Under the pieces are notes generated by a model. The model was not told the DNA's origin and made no database searches. It worked only from the letters and a program-made list of their open reading frames with translations. A stretch of 64,000 nt of DNA. Source: Urophycis tenuis. Its lineage: Eukaryota > Chordata > Actinopteri > Gadiformes > Phycidae. Shown here one piece after another: positions 42,801 to 55,979 of this stretch. Position 1 is the first letter of the stretch. Each line of letters opens with the position of its first letter. The position numbers were made by a program, and so were the translations under genes. The stretch spans positions 1,571,072 to 1,635,071 of the forward strand of contig JAXIVH010000025.1 of NCBI GenBank assembly GCA_036785325.1. Reading direction: 5' to 3'.

Positions 42801-45800
42801 GGTTGAAGAAAACAACACCATAAATACATCTCAAATAACACGCTATTTATTATCTTTATGTATTTACAAACTCCACCCATAACCCCACTTATACGTCATC
42901 GTTTTTCATAGCACACATCATGTCATAGCACACAAAAGTCATTATTTGCTGTTTATTTTGTATTGGATCTGAATCGTCTTTGCTTTGATTGAACTGAACG
43001 TGTATGTATTTAACAGTGTAGGGGGTCCGCTCTGACCTGCAGGACGGTGGTGTCCGTGAGCAGCTGGATCCTCAGCAGCTCTGCCATGTCGCTGATGATG
43101 TCACACAGCTTGTCGTACACGAGGGCCACAGCTTTCTGCCTGTGGCCGGGACACTTCGGCCTTTTCGCTTTTTGGTTCGCCGCGCTGCCTATGGAACACG
43201 CAAAGAGGAGACAACGGATACATATTTCAGCCTTTTTTAAATTTAAAGTGGGCTTTTAATAAGTAAAAGAAAATGGCTGAAATATTGATACTTTGTAATG
43301 TTGAATTATAATTTTTTGTCTTTTTTTTCAATTGTGTAATTATACTAATATCGTATTAATTAATCTTCTTTTATGTTAGTGGAATGTTAATATTGAATTC
43401 TTGAACATGCATTAATGTGATTTGCTGCCCATTTTAATAAACTCAGTGCAATATTAAGATGACCTTACAATCTGACATCATCATCAATCGTCAATCATCC
43501 CAATCGCTTTGGACAAAAGCGTCTGCTAAATGCCCTAAATGTAAACGTATAAGCTGACAAATCTTCTCATTTTAGGATGACAAGAAGCAATCATAAGGTT
43601 TCAATCATGTGATCAAGGAATTCCAAAAGCAAATTCCAACATTCTGCCATCTTGGCTCTTTTTGACCAAAAGATACAACCAAGACACCGGTTGTTAGAAT
43701 TCTTAAAAATGGTGCAAAAGTGCCAAAATAGTGGCTGGGAAATGCGCATGCCATCACATGAAACCCTCCTCTATCCTCCTTTCTAGTTTACCCCACCGTT
43801 TTGCAGCCCGGCCATGACAATGTCATCAGACGAACATCAGTCTACCTCTCAGCATCTCCCTATGTTCTTGTACTGCCATTGTCCATTATTCATTATTCAC
43901 TATTTCACTTATCTACCTCACCGATTTTACTCTGCCACTTATTTTACTATTAAGCTGCCACTTATCTGATTTGATTAGATGTGTTATTATTTATATTGCA
44001 CATGTACTTTTTTTATTATATCTTATATCTACCATCTTATTTTATTCTATTTTAAGTTATTATGCAAAGTTGAGTTCACCCGGGCTGCAAGAATTTCAAC
44101 CGCTGCTAATGATGCACGTTGTTATCTGGTATGTGACAATAAACTTGAAACCTGAAACCTTGAAACAGTGACCCCAGATCCACACACACACACACACACA
44201 GTTCACAAACATACACCAACCCCCCCCCCCCCCCCCCCCCCCAGGCCAGCAGACCTCCGCGGGGCTCCCCTCTGTGGTGGTGGGCGCGGTCGTAGTGGGG
44301 GTAAACGGTGGCCTGCAGGTGGAAGCGGGTGTACTGCAGCGTCCGCTCAATGACGTCCTCTATGTACACCGCCTTGGGCATCCGCGGCGACGTCATCACG
44401 TGCAGCGCCGCCAGACAGGCGTCGGCGGAGTTCGTCACGCGCTCCACGAGGTCGTCGAGGGCCGGCCCCGCCCCCTCCGCGGGGTCCTCCTCCTGCGGAG
44501 GAGGGGGGGGGGGGGGGGTGAGCGGCGCGGGGGCCGGAGTTCAAGTGGGTTCGATTCAACATTGGTTCAGAAAGAGTTAGAAATATGTATGTGGTGAGTG
44601 GTGAGGGTCTATGTAAGGGTCAGCCGTTAAAGATGCTGTGGGGGGGGGAAGGGTGCGGAAGAGGGGGGCAGTAGCTCGAACCGCCAACCCTCCTAACTGG
44701 AGGGTTGGCGGTTCGAGCCCCACCTCCGACTGTCCACATGTTGAACAAATGTATGACAAATGTACTGATTGTAAGTCGCTATGGACAAGAACATTTTCTA
44801 AATACCCTAACTGTAAAAGTAAATGTAAATGCTGTAGGTGAGATCTGCGAGTTGTTAAGATAGAGGGATGAAAAAAGCAGAAGAGAGTACGATTTTGAAA
44901 CAAAACATGAAAAGACTAAACATTTCTCCGCCATTGAGAAACCTGTGATTGACAGGCAAGAGGGATTCCCCAAGCCAATCGCGTGAGAGATGCCCTGATT
45001 GGTCAGAAATAAGCCGGGAGTGGCCTAAGATCCCCACAGACCTTGTGTGGAGTGCAGAGAAGTGGATGAACGTGCTCAGTTACTTACGTGGTTTGATGAA
45101 ATGGACAGTTTGGCGCCATCCCGAATGTTTTTCTCGAGAATGTTCAAAATCTTGATTAACTTGTCGGTTGGCAGCTATGTGCAAGATAAAATGAGAGGAT
45201 TTATATATACAGTATATATATATATATATATATGTATATAAAAATATATGGAATTACATTATATTGTATTACATTATAAATATTACAATTATTTTTTTTA
45301 TTAATTATCTAAATGGATAAATATCAATAGTATAGTAATCTGTGAACATTAAACCATACAATCACACTATAAAATACAACTTACCTGATAAGTGATGCCC
45401 ATAGCTTTGATTTTGGCCGACTCACTGCTTAGCTCATTCAACTGGTCTTTCCCAAGCAACAGCTCTTGGGGTACCTCATCATCATCATCTTCATCATCTT
45501 CTTCTTCTTCATTTTCATCACCACCTGGATAGTGTACAGAGGAGTTAATTTGCTAACATTAAGCCCAAATCTAAACTGAAGCAATTGCTCTCCCTGAGGT
45601 TATAGAAGAGATATTGAAAAAAAATATAAAACCATATTTAAAGGTGGAGTGTGAAGGATTTAGTGGCATCTAGCAGTGAGGTTGCACATTGCAACCAACT
45701 GAATATTATCTGTAGAATATATCAGCTATAGGATGTATTTTTATTTCTAACATTCATCAGCATTGATTACAGATATGTCCAGCGAGTTGAAAGATTACAA

Positions 45801-46554
45801 CTTACAACAAATATTTCATAGGAAATAAATATAAACATAGTGTTTGTTACCTCTGGCGGTGAGGTCCACATCCTCAAGATTCTCAAGAATGTCATCCATA
45901 CTTGCCACGAATCCCTTAAACGTTGGGGACTCGATCATTTCTGTTAAATACACAATAAACTAAATCAGTAACAAATTCATCTTCACCCATTAGAGAAATA
46001 GACAACAAGAACCAAAGTGAAATAACCTTCGAGCGTCAACTCAGGCTTGCATGGTTTCATCTTCAGCGCCTCCATTTTGTTGCTCTTTGCGGCAACTAAT
46101 AAGGGGAGACCATTTTGAAAACGAAGGATCAGCAATTCTTGATGCAAATACTGGCAATGATGACAAATGCACATATACACACACACACACAACTAATTTT
46201 CCCTATTGTGGTTTTCCTTGGAAATCTGGTCAGTGGTGTCCACTGATCCAACAATGCACAAGCTGCACCTCATGAACATGCTCAAGGAAAATTAGGTACG
46301 ACAACATGGGCAGAAGCATTAGGGACCTCAGTGACTGTAGTGGGCCTGCACAGCAGCTCAGCTGCCTTTTCAAAAAAAAGGACTCTTTAAAGCCGCTGAT
46401 GTCACTAACGGGATTTTTTGAAGCAACACGAGGCCTGCGTCACATGACCATGAGCTGCCTTTTACCAGTGTGTTGTTTGTAGACTTGTGACTGAACATGT
46501 GTGTGATGTCTACGACATGTGCATTTCAGTGAGGGCTGTTGCCAGTCACAAGCC

Positions 46555-46627
<73 letters not shown>

Positions 46628-49600
46628 ACACACACTCACACACACACACACACAGACACCCTGCCTGTGATGCATGATGTTATGAATGAGAACAGTGAGA
46701 GACAGCCTGGAACTGAATAAAACAGGAGACACAAACACATCCCCAGAGACAATGTCCTGAGCTGAGCAGCCCCAGAACAAAGGCTCCTATTTAGCAGAAA
46801 CAAGCTGTCAAAGCAGAGCTGATTCAGCTGCATATCGCTACAAGCCAGGTAAGCCCACAGAAAAAAAAAAATACTACGACCGCCGCAGAAGCCAGAAGCA
46901 CACAAATCCGTCCCTGTGCCGTCTCTCTACACAGAAGTCCTGCTATGATCAATTATAGGCCTGCTGGCATTGAGGAACACATGTAGAGAGAGGCACCGCG
47001 TGAAGTGGACCTACTGCTGTGACCGGCGAGCCGCGGAGAGCCTCCCTGTGGGTCTTCTGGGCTGGCTTCTGGACAGGCCTCCTCAGGACCCCCGTCAAGG
47101 TGCTGACGTTCCCCCAGGGGACTTCTGTCCTCCTCCAACAGGTGTGTCTCCTGGGGGCCCCTGGACTTCTTCTGTACAGCTTCATACACAGACAGACACA
47201 CCGCTTTATGGACAGAGATGTCAACAAGGACAATTTGTTATTAGTATTTGTTATAGAGTTGCCTTATTGTTCAATTTGGAATTATATAGAATAGAATAGT
47301 CTTTATTGTCATTATACGGTGTACAATGAAATCAAGTATGCCTTTGTGTAATGCACAACAAATAATGTAGGGATACATTAATAACAAAACCATTATTAAT
47401 TAATTAAGATTATTGTAAAATGATCTCCACTACCAAAAGTATTATGGAATATTACGGAAGTATGAAGAAATAGACGGACGAATAAAAATGCAATTATGAT
47501 CTATTTAACCAATTACAGAAAGGCAGACACTCTACCCTAATCCTAACCAAGGCAGAAATTGTCAGGGGGTGTTAGGGGTGGAAACTCTCCTTGAAGTCTC
47601 ACCCTCAGTGAAAGTGTCCTGATCCTCTTTGTGAGAGCCAGCCTCCGGGGCACCGGGCTTCTCACCAGCTGGCCCGTGCTTGCGTTTGTAAGTCTTTATC
47701 TCCTTCGCCAGCACCACACTGGGACTCGGAGCTGGAGCTGGAAGCAGGTGAGATGAATGTACTTTTACCTGAATACATCCAACCATTAACATTACAAAAG
47801 GCTTAGCTCCTTGAGTTAGCTCCTCTTCTTGTACAATGCATTTACAAAACTGTAATATCAATATCCAGGTAGTAGTGGTTTAATGGTGAATAATGGACAA
47901 AGAAACACTGTCTGTATACTATTCCTTTGACTGCAATAAAACACATGCACACAAGCTATGGACATTATCTTTCATATACCTCCTCGAATAAAAATGTCTA
48001 ACCATTTTAACTAAATTTCAAACCCATAAAAACGACACCCTGCAGCAATGCCAAGGCCAGCAGTGAGCAGGGTGACCGGTGTTTGATGCCCTACCTCCTT
48101 CGACCCTGCACTGGCCTGTCCTGTTCTCCAGGAACGCCTTGGGGTGGCTGGACAGCACGGTCTGGAGCAGGACCGGCACCTCGTGCTCCGGGCCATTGTT
48201 CTCCTCACTGTCCTTCGGCTCTCTTCGTGGAGATAAGAGTCAGGAATATGGGATTTGTATGGGAAGTGTAGCTCTACATCGGGTGCGTTGTGGATGACTT
48301 CCCCACCATTGCGGGCACGGGCTACAGTCGATGTATTTGTTCGTTGTTCGGTTGTCATTTATCAAGCGCAAATACCAAACATTTGCTGCTTGATGCTGCA
48401 GAAATTCAATTTTGTTCATGGATCATTGTGAAATTAATACCTTCCTTTTCCTTTGCTGCATGTTAAATAAAGCATGGAACGTTAGCAAATCACTTCACAC
48501 TCCTGTTCTGGTGGGGATTTGCAATTACTTAATTTCAATCTACAACTCAATGATTTGTCAGGAAAATTATCACGAAATGAATCGACTATGAAAATACTAA
48601 TTAATTGTGGCCCTAATGATGAGTTATTTCAAACACTGATGAGGCCAGATACAATGAGGGGAGCATGATAGTGCAGCGACTGGCATGTTTGACTCCCAGC
48701 AGAAAGATTCTGGGTTCGAACCTCCAGTGTCTGCAACATAACTATAGGCATCCATCAGCAAGACACCTTGGTAGCCCCTGCATGGCATGTATCTAGGGCT
48801 GAAAGTCACATTGAATAAAAGCATCTGCTGTAATACGACAAATACAAACACGATCAATATCAATAGACGTAAAAGCCCATCGCTCACCATAGAGAACAAC
48901 AGACCCGTCGATGATGAGACCGGCAAAACCTGTTACTGACAAGACTGTGCGATCATCACATGAATCCCATTTTAGCATTCATGATAGCTAAAAAGGATGC
49001 GGTGGTTTATACAAGTGCCGGCCGACCACACATAAGGTTGCACAAGCAAGATTATCAATGACATTGAGGAGCGGAAAAATTGTAAGTGGGATCCAGGTTC
49101 CTTTTGGAATCACGCGGTCGGCACAATCACTGTTTGGCAGCGGCCACGCGATGCGCCTGTTTGGCGTCAACAGTGCAGGGCTCGCTGGTGGTGGTGGCGT
49201 GGTGTGATGGTGTGGACAAATGATGTTCTGGCATCGCATTCACATCCGATGCCCACTAAAGACTATCTGAGCCGTATTGTGAATATCGTCCTAATGGGGA
49301 CAGTTAATCCACCCTTGGATGGACACCTCTGCGGTGTGATAATGTTCACCCCCCCCCTTTGTCACACGGCTTCATATCATCCCTGAATAGTTCCAGGAAC
49401 GTGACAACAAGTATTATTCATCCGCTGACTTAATCAGTCCCTAGCGTCCAGCATCGGAGGCATAGTAGTCTGGTGGGGTAACGCCTGAGTGAAATGTACC
49501 TCAGCCGGTTTTGTTCACTTATTTAAAAAACCAGGAAAGTTACAAAGTAGTGGGTTTCTTAGGATTTGCTTGATATTTTGGGCGACACAAAGGAGGAAAT

Positions 49601-50575
49601 CAGGTGCAAAGTGTATTATCGTCTATAAAACTGTATTCGGCACAACTCTTTAATGATAAATATTCACACCCTGACAGTAAAGCCGCCCATTGAGACGTTC
49701 TGCCATCCCATTTTAGGATAGGGTAGGATAGGATAAAACTTTATTAATCCCCTGAGGGAAATTTCGGTCGCCATAGCAGCCAGGGTAATGTTCATACATA
49801 CTGCAGTTGGAGTGCCACAAATGCAGCAGAATAGGTTATGAGACATGGAATAGATGGACACCAAGACCCACATGTCCGCGGTGGACACCTGGCTGAGGCT
49901 GTGTGCCAGCTGGGAGACCAGCTCCTCGTCCTGACTGGCCAGTAGATGGAAGGCACCTGCTGCTACCTCTCTGCTGTACAGGAAGCTCCGAGCAGTAGTG
50001 GCAGGAAGTGGAGATGGCAGGGGAAGGTGGTTCAACACTGAAAATAATGGTTCAAAAAAACATATCTGAGTAAATAGGGAAAATACAGTCATAGAGGTTG
50101 GAAGAATGTCTGTACAAAGGCAGTTTTAAACATTTTGATAAAGTTTTAACAATTTAATATTTTGGGGATTGTTATTTTGCTGTATGCTAGTTGATATCTT
50201 AATAATCATTCATGTTTAATGTTGCATGAATTCACACTATTACCACAGAATAGCAAACATGTTGGTTTAACAGTTAATCTGTATTTAATCTGAGTTTGGA
50301 GGCTTTACACCCTTAAAAGTAATTAAATTATGAATGCATTCCGATAACCAACGGTCTTGCATGACACTTCATAAGCTACTAGTAGGACTACCTCTGACCT
50401 AATGCGAGCGGGTGTTGTTGACAGCATCAACTGTCATCGACTATCAACTGCCTCGATTGTGTTCGGGTACTGTTTTGATAGCAGAGTAGGGAGATCCCAT
50501 AGACTTACAGTCTGTGAGGCCAGCGACCCCAGCTAGTGTGTTAATGGGAGGTTGAGGTATATCTTCATCGTTCAT
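31916..50575 (-). CDS. nipbl: Nipped-B-like cohesin loader (NIPBL/SCC2), unusually compact form
   Basis: Subunit of the NIPBL-MAU2 complex that loads cohesin on chromatin. Thirty-nine exons: 50575-50509, 50037-49872, 48222-48095, 47737-47603, 46095-46027, 45940-45851, 45524-45385, 45174-45088, 44492-44255, 43188-43037, 42792-42712, 42572-42472, 42276-42147, 42044-41962, 41814-41682, 41357-41214, 41100-41014, 40835-40663, 40566-40464, 40327-40229, 40076-39930, 39774-39640, 39190-39092, 39002-38949, 38842-38731, 38641-38508, 38122-37982, 37877-37784, 37533-37376, 37123-37033, 36700-36527, 36076-35886, 35677-35570, 35201-35001, 34738-34592, 34321-33975, 33403-33229, 32929-32756, 32269-31916. They total 5,442 nt, so 1,813 residues plus stop. 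The N-terminus (LPLPSPLPATT, PVLLQTVLSSHPKAF) matches the MAU2-binding start. From about residue 189 the HEAT-repeat half is continuous (ASMDDILENLEDVDLTA, MPKAVYIEDVIER, MQLYLKQVLDAFFH) to the conserved tail (IALTSGGKLSGRV). The ~2,800-residue human protein has about a thousand more residues between these parts. An Asp8 tract comes from (CAT)n at 34171-34195. Confidence 0.95.
33530..33725 (-). mobile_element. tRNA-derived SINE in a nipbl intron
   Basis: On the minus strand a head GTTCAGTGGGTAGAGCGGG lies near 33700 and a weak B-box (TTTGATCCCC) near 33625. A tail (plus-strand GGCATTTAGCAGACACTTTC) at about 33534-33555 matches the common fish SINE ending (sense strand roughly AAAGTGTCTGCTAAATG). 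A related B-box remnant GGGTTCGAACCCAG... lies at about 33752. Confidence 0.65.
39795..39850. repeat. (ATC)n trinucleotide repeat
   Basis: About 17 ATC units lie just inside the intron next to nipbl exon 39774-39640. It is not in the coding sequence. Confidence 0.95.
43490..44165 (+). mobile_element. Interspersed-repeat tails in a nipbl intron
   Basis: Two recognisable 3' tails. CGCTTTGGACAAAAGCGTCT followed by GCTAAATGCCCTAAATG at about 43506-43544 is a SINE end. GCAAGAATTTCAACCGCTGC followed by TGTGACAATAAACTTGAAAC at about 44086-44153 resembles a fish LINE 3' end. The ~460 bp between them (AT-rich, no coding potential) may belong to the LINE remnant. Confidence 0.5.
44674..44840 (+). mobile_element. 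SINE fragment beginning with a perfect 20-bp inverted repeat
   Basis: GCTCGAACCGCCAACCCTCC (44674-44693), a 5-nt spacer and its perfect reverse complement (44699-44718) form a hairpin. The right arm is the B-box part of a SINE (GGTTCGAGCCC) that runs on to TAAGTCGCTATGGACAAGAA and an AAATGTAAATG tail. Lies in a nipbl intron. Confidence 0.6.
46557..46655. repeat. (CA)n microsatellite
   Basis: A CA run of about 100 bp in a nipbl intron, with CACTCACA interruptions near its right end. Confidence 0.95.
48655..48840 (+). mobile_element. SINE-like element in a nipbl intron
   Basis: A tRNA-like head GCATGATAGTGCAGCGACTG lies near 48662 and a B-box GGGTTCGAACCTCC near 48712. A tail TGAATAAAAGCATCTGCTG near 48812 completes the form. 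A separate common fish repeat phrase, ACTTTATTAATCCCCTGAGG, occurs near 49738. Confidence 0.55.
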
Positions 50576-53214
<2,639 letters not shown>

Positions 53215-53934
53215 ATGCCTCGTGGGGAATTCAACATTTACTTCGCCAGTAGACGCGGTGGATTTGTCAGAGCCGAAGAGTAAGTCAACCATGATTAACC
53301 TAAAAAAAATAAAAAAATAAAAATAGGCCTGGTGGCTCTTTTTAGTTCTTCGTCGTTCTGGTCCTCCTCACCTTTCCCCCCAACGTGTCTGCAGGGCGGT
53401 GGGGGTCGCTCTGCTCGTCATCATCTTGGCAGCCCTCTTGATCGTGGCCTGCTGGTACTTCAGGAGACGAAGTGGCTACAAAATCATCAGTGTAAGAACA
53501 CCTTCTCAGATCTCCATCATGTGTTCAGAGGGACGACGCCGAGTCGGTGTTGAGTCGGGGTCACGGCGTCGTTATTTATTGAATAATGTCATTAGGCCTA
53601 AATTGTGCATTGCCCTACAGTTTGATACAACGTTTTTGAATTGTGCTATAACATTTGCTAGTTAACAAATGAATAGAATGAATACATAGCCTAGCATTAA
53701 GGTCAATTATAGAAAGAAGATCAAACTGAAAGATTAGGTGATATAGGCTTAGTTGCCATTGATAGGCTACTCATAATCTTAGCATTGTTATACAAATGAA
53801 CGTCTTTAATCTCTTTCTTCAACGATCATTAGCATCCCTCCACAAAAAGAAACTAATATGCGTCTTTCCCATAAGTTATTTCCACATCTGAACAGAGGCC
53901 TATTGTATTGCCCCTACACGATGTCTGTGTAGGG

Positions 53935-53969
<35 letters not shown>

Positions 53970-54636
53970 GGGGGGGGGGAGGGTTGCACTGAGCCAATCA
54001 CAACACTTAACCCGTGACCATTTCATCTTTCTTCGCCCAGAACCCCAGGTCTGGTTCCCCAGGATACACAGCGGTTCGCTACAGCGATGGAGGCGCCTCG
54101 GCTGACAACAAGATGGCACTGGTTGACTTCGGCAGCGGCGGCCCCGCGGTGAGAGCGAACGACGCGCCACAACACGTACAGCAAATCAGTTAACGTCGTC
54201 TAAAACTTGCTGCTCGTGTTACTCACAATGTACGCCCACCTGATGGGGATGTTGAACAATGGAAAATAACAGTTCAATAATAACCATGTCAAAAGGAGTA
54301 GTTTGCAGCCTTGTGTCTGGGAGATTTGAAGCACTTGAAAGAGATTATTTAGTCACCAGACCGGAGGCTTGAAAAAAAAAAACGCTTCTTAGAAGTGAAG
54401 GGACTGGAATAAAGTGACAGCTACACGAAGATGACACCATACCTTCGAGAAAGTTAAAAAAAAACAACAAAAAAACAGGAACAATTCCGTTGTGTTTAAC
54501 TAATGATGCTGCTGCAGAACAAGTATGTGTCCTCTAATGGTGCGTGTCCTCTCTCCCTGTGTTCAAGGTCCCCAACGCACCTCCTGCCTATGAGAAGCTC
54601 TCGCATGGATCCCTCCCTCCCCCGTACTCTCCCTGA
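53215..54636 (+). CDS. mlana: Melan-A (MART-1), complete
   Basis: Small melanosome membrane protein of pigment cells; in mammals it supports maturation of the premelanosome protein PMEL. Four coding exons: 53215-53279, 53395-53491, 54041-54148 and 54568-54636 (339 nt, 112 residues plus stop; human 118). The start MPRGEFNIYF parallels MPRED in human. The segment after EEAVG is one membrane helix (LLVIILAALLIVACWYF, about residues 28-44) followed by RRRSGYK. The last exon encodes VPNAPPAYEKLS and ends PPPYSP, nearly the same as the human C-terminus, with a PPxY motif for WW-domain ubiquitin ligases. The third exon is diverged and contains no cysteine. A GACAG just before the ATG can be a splice acceptor, so the first exon is probably non-coding. 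The gene is divergent from nipbl and convergent with brd10. Confidence 0.93.
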
Positions 54637-54956
54637 TGTTCTCCAACCAACACTGTACACCTCATTGAACTGACATGTTTCCTTGTCCTGATTTTATGTC
54701 AACACCACTGTCTGGTTGATAGGATCAATGCTACTCATCACCCATGTTCTGTCAGCTAAATACAGAATGAATAATGACCTAAGTCACAACATATAGGCCT
54801 ACTGCCAAATATCTTTCAAAGAACCAGCCTGAAGTGAAGCAATGCACTGCACACTGTTAGGGGGACAATTGCATTGTTTATTTCCATGCATAGATGTCCA
54901 CATGTATCAAATGAAAATGTACCTACTAAATATTTCTGAAAAATCTATATGGTAGA

Positions 54957-54966
54957 AATAAATAAA
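54957..54966 (+). other. mlana polyadenylation signals
   Basis: Two overlapping AATAAA hexamers (AATAAATAAA) lie about 320 bp past the mlana stop codon. Confidence 0.6.
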
Positions 54967-55046
54967 TGCAAGTTCAAAACATTGTTTATATGCTCCAACA
55001 TGTCTTACAAAGTCATTGATTAATTTGAGAATCCTAAAAAGTAACA

Positions 55047-55052
55047 TTTATT
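55047..55052 (-). other. Candidate polyadenylation signal of brd10
   Basis: TTTATT on the plus strand reads AATAAA on the brd10 strand, about 930 bp past the stop codon. Confidence 0.35.
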
Positions 55053-55979
55053 TTACAAAGTTATTCTTTTGGGAAAAAAAATACAATGAAGACAATTTTT
55101 AACTGACGGATACACTCGAAAATTGTGATACCAATCAATGTCACGGTCAATAAATATGAAGGAGTTTAGTATCAAACACACAAAACGCTTAAAAACGTTT
55201 TTTTTTTCTTCTACTGTGCCAATCTACTGAGCATTTGTGTTTACTGGCCATGAAATAATTCAAACAAGCAATGGATTGATCTGAAGAGTAACCTATCCAT
55301 CTATGACGCAAAAGCATTTTCTGTAGAAACTTTCAAGAACCCTAGAGGCAATGTGACCGGCCCTCTCGGTAAGCAACATGTATAATAGTAGTGTCACAAT
55401 AAGTGTCATCACCAGCTGCTGAATGGTCTGAATTCACTGTGAGTCCGTGTGTCTGTAGTTGTATGCTACAGACTGTTGGTATGTGGGGGCAGCTGGTCGT
55501 TGACAAGTCTTCATCGGTGCCAAGTGAGACGACCAGTCTCGCCTGGGGTTCAGGGGTTAAGCTTGCAGGCCCAAACAGCATCGTCCGGACTTGTTTGCAG
55601 CCCAGCTTCTTTGCTTGTGTGTTGCTCCGTTTGTGTTTGAAAGAAAGTGTTGTCGTTGTGCTTGAGTGGTCGTCACAACAACAGGTGCATGGGATCATCT
55701 CATATCGTTTCAGCCATCCGATTGGTTAAGCGGGAGTCTTTTCAGCGGTGATGCTGGGTGGAGACGCATTCGGGAGGGGAAGATGTTGATCGCGACTCCT
55801 GTGTGCCCAACTGTACCCAACGGGAATGGACTGAATCCTGGAAGACGTCTTTGCAAATCAGAAACGGCCGCCGTTGGAACTACTGGCGTCCAGGTGTCCC
55901 GACTGCTGGGGCTGCGGCCATCGTCGGCTGTGGTATGACCGTCGGGTTAGGTCCTTGTCTGCAGAGCGTCCGGGGACGT

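Larger units (their letters stand above)
54637..55979. other. Convergent 3' region between mlana and brd10
   Basis: About 1.3 kb tail-to-tail spacer. It contains the mlana polyadenylation signals near 54957 and a candidate brd10 signal at 55047. The mapped mRNA ends would lie within about 100 bp of each other. Small open frames near 55342-55991 have no recognisable protein. Confidence 0.6.

Noticed and set aside
46949..47299. Frames on both strands at about 47 kb considered as extra nipbl middle exons
   Set aside because: No matching splice sites with the needed phase and no resemblance to the NIPBL middle region. The flanking exons already join in frame without it.
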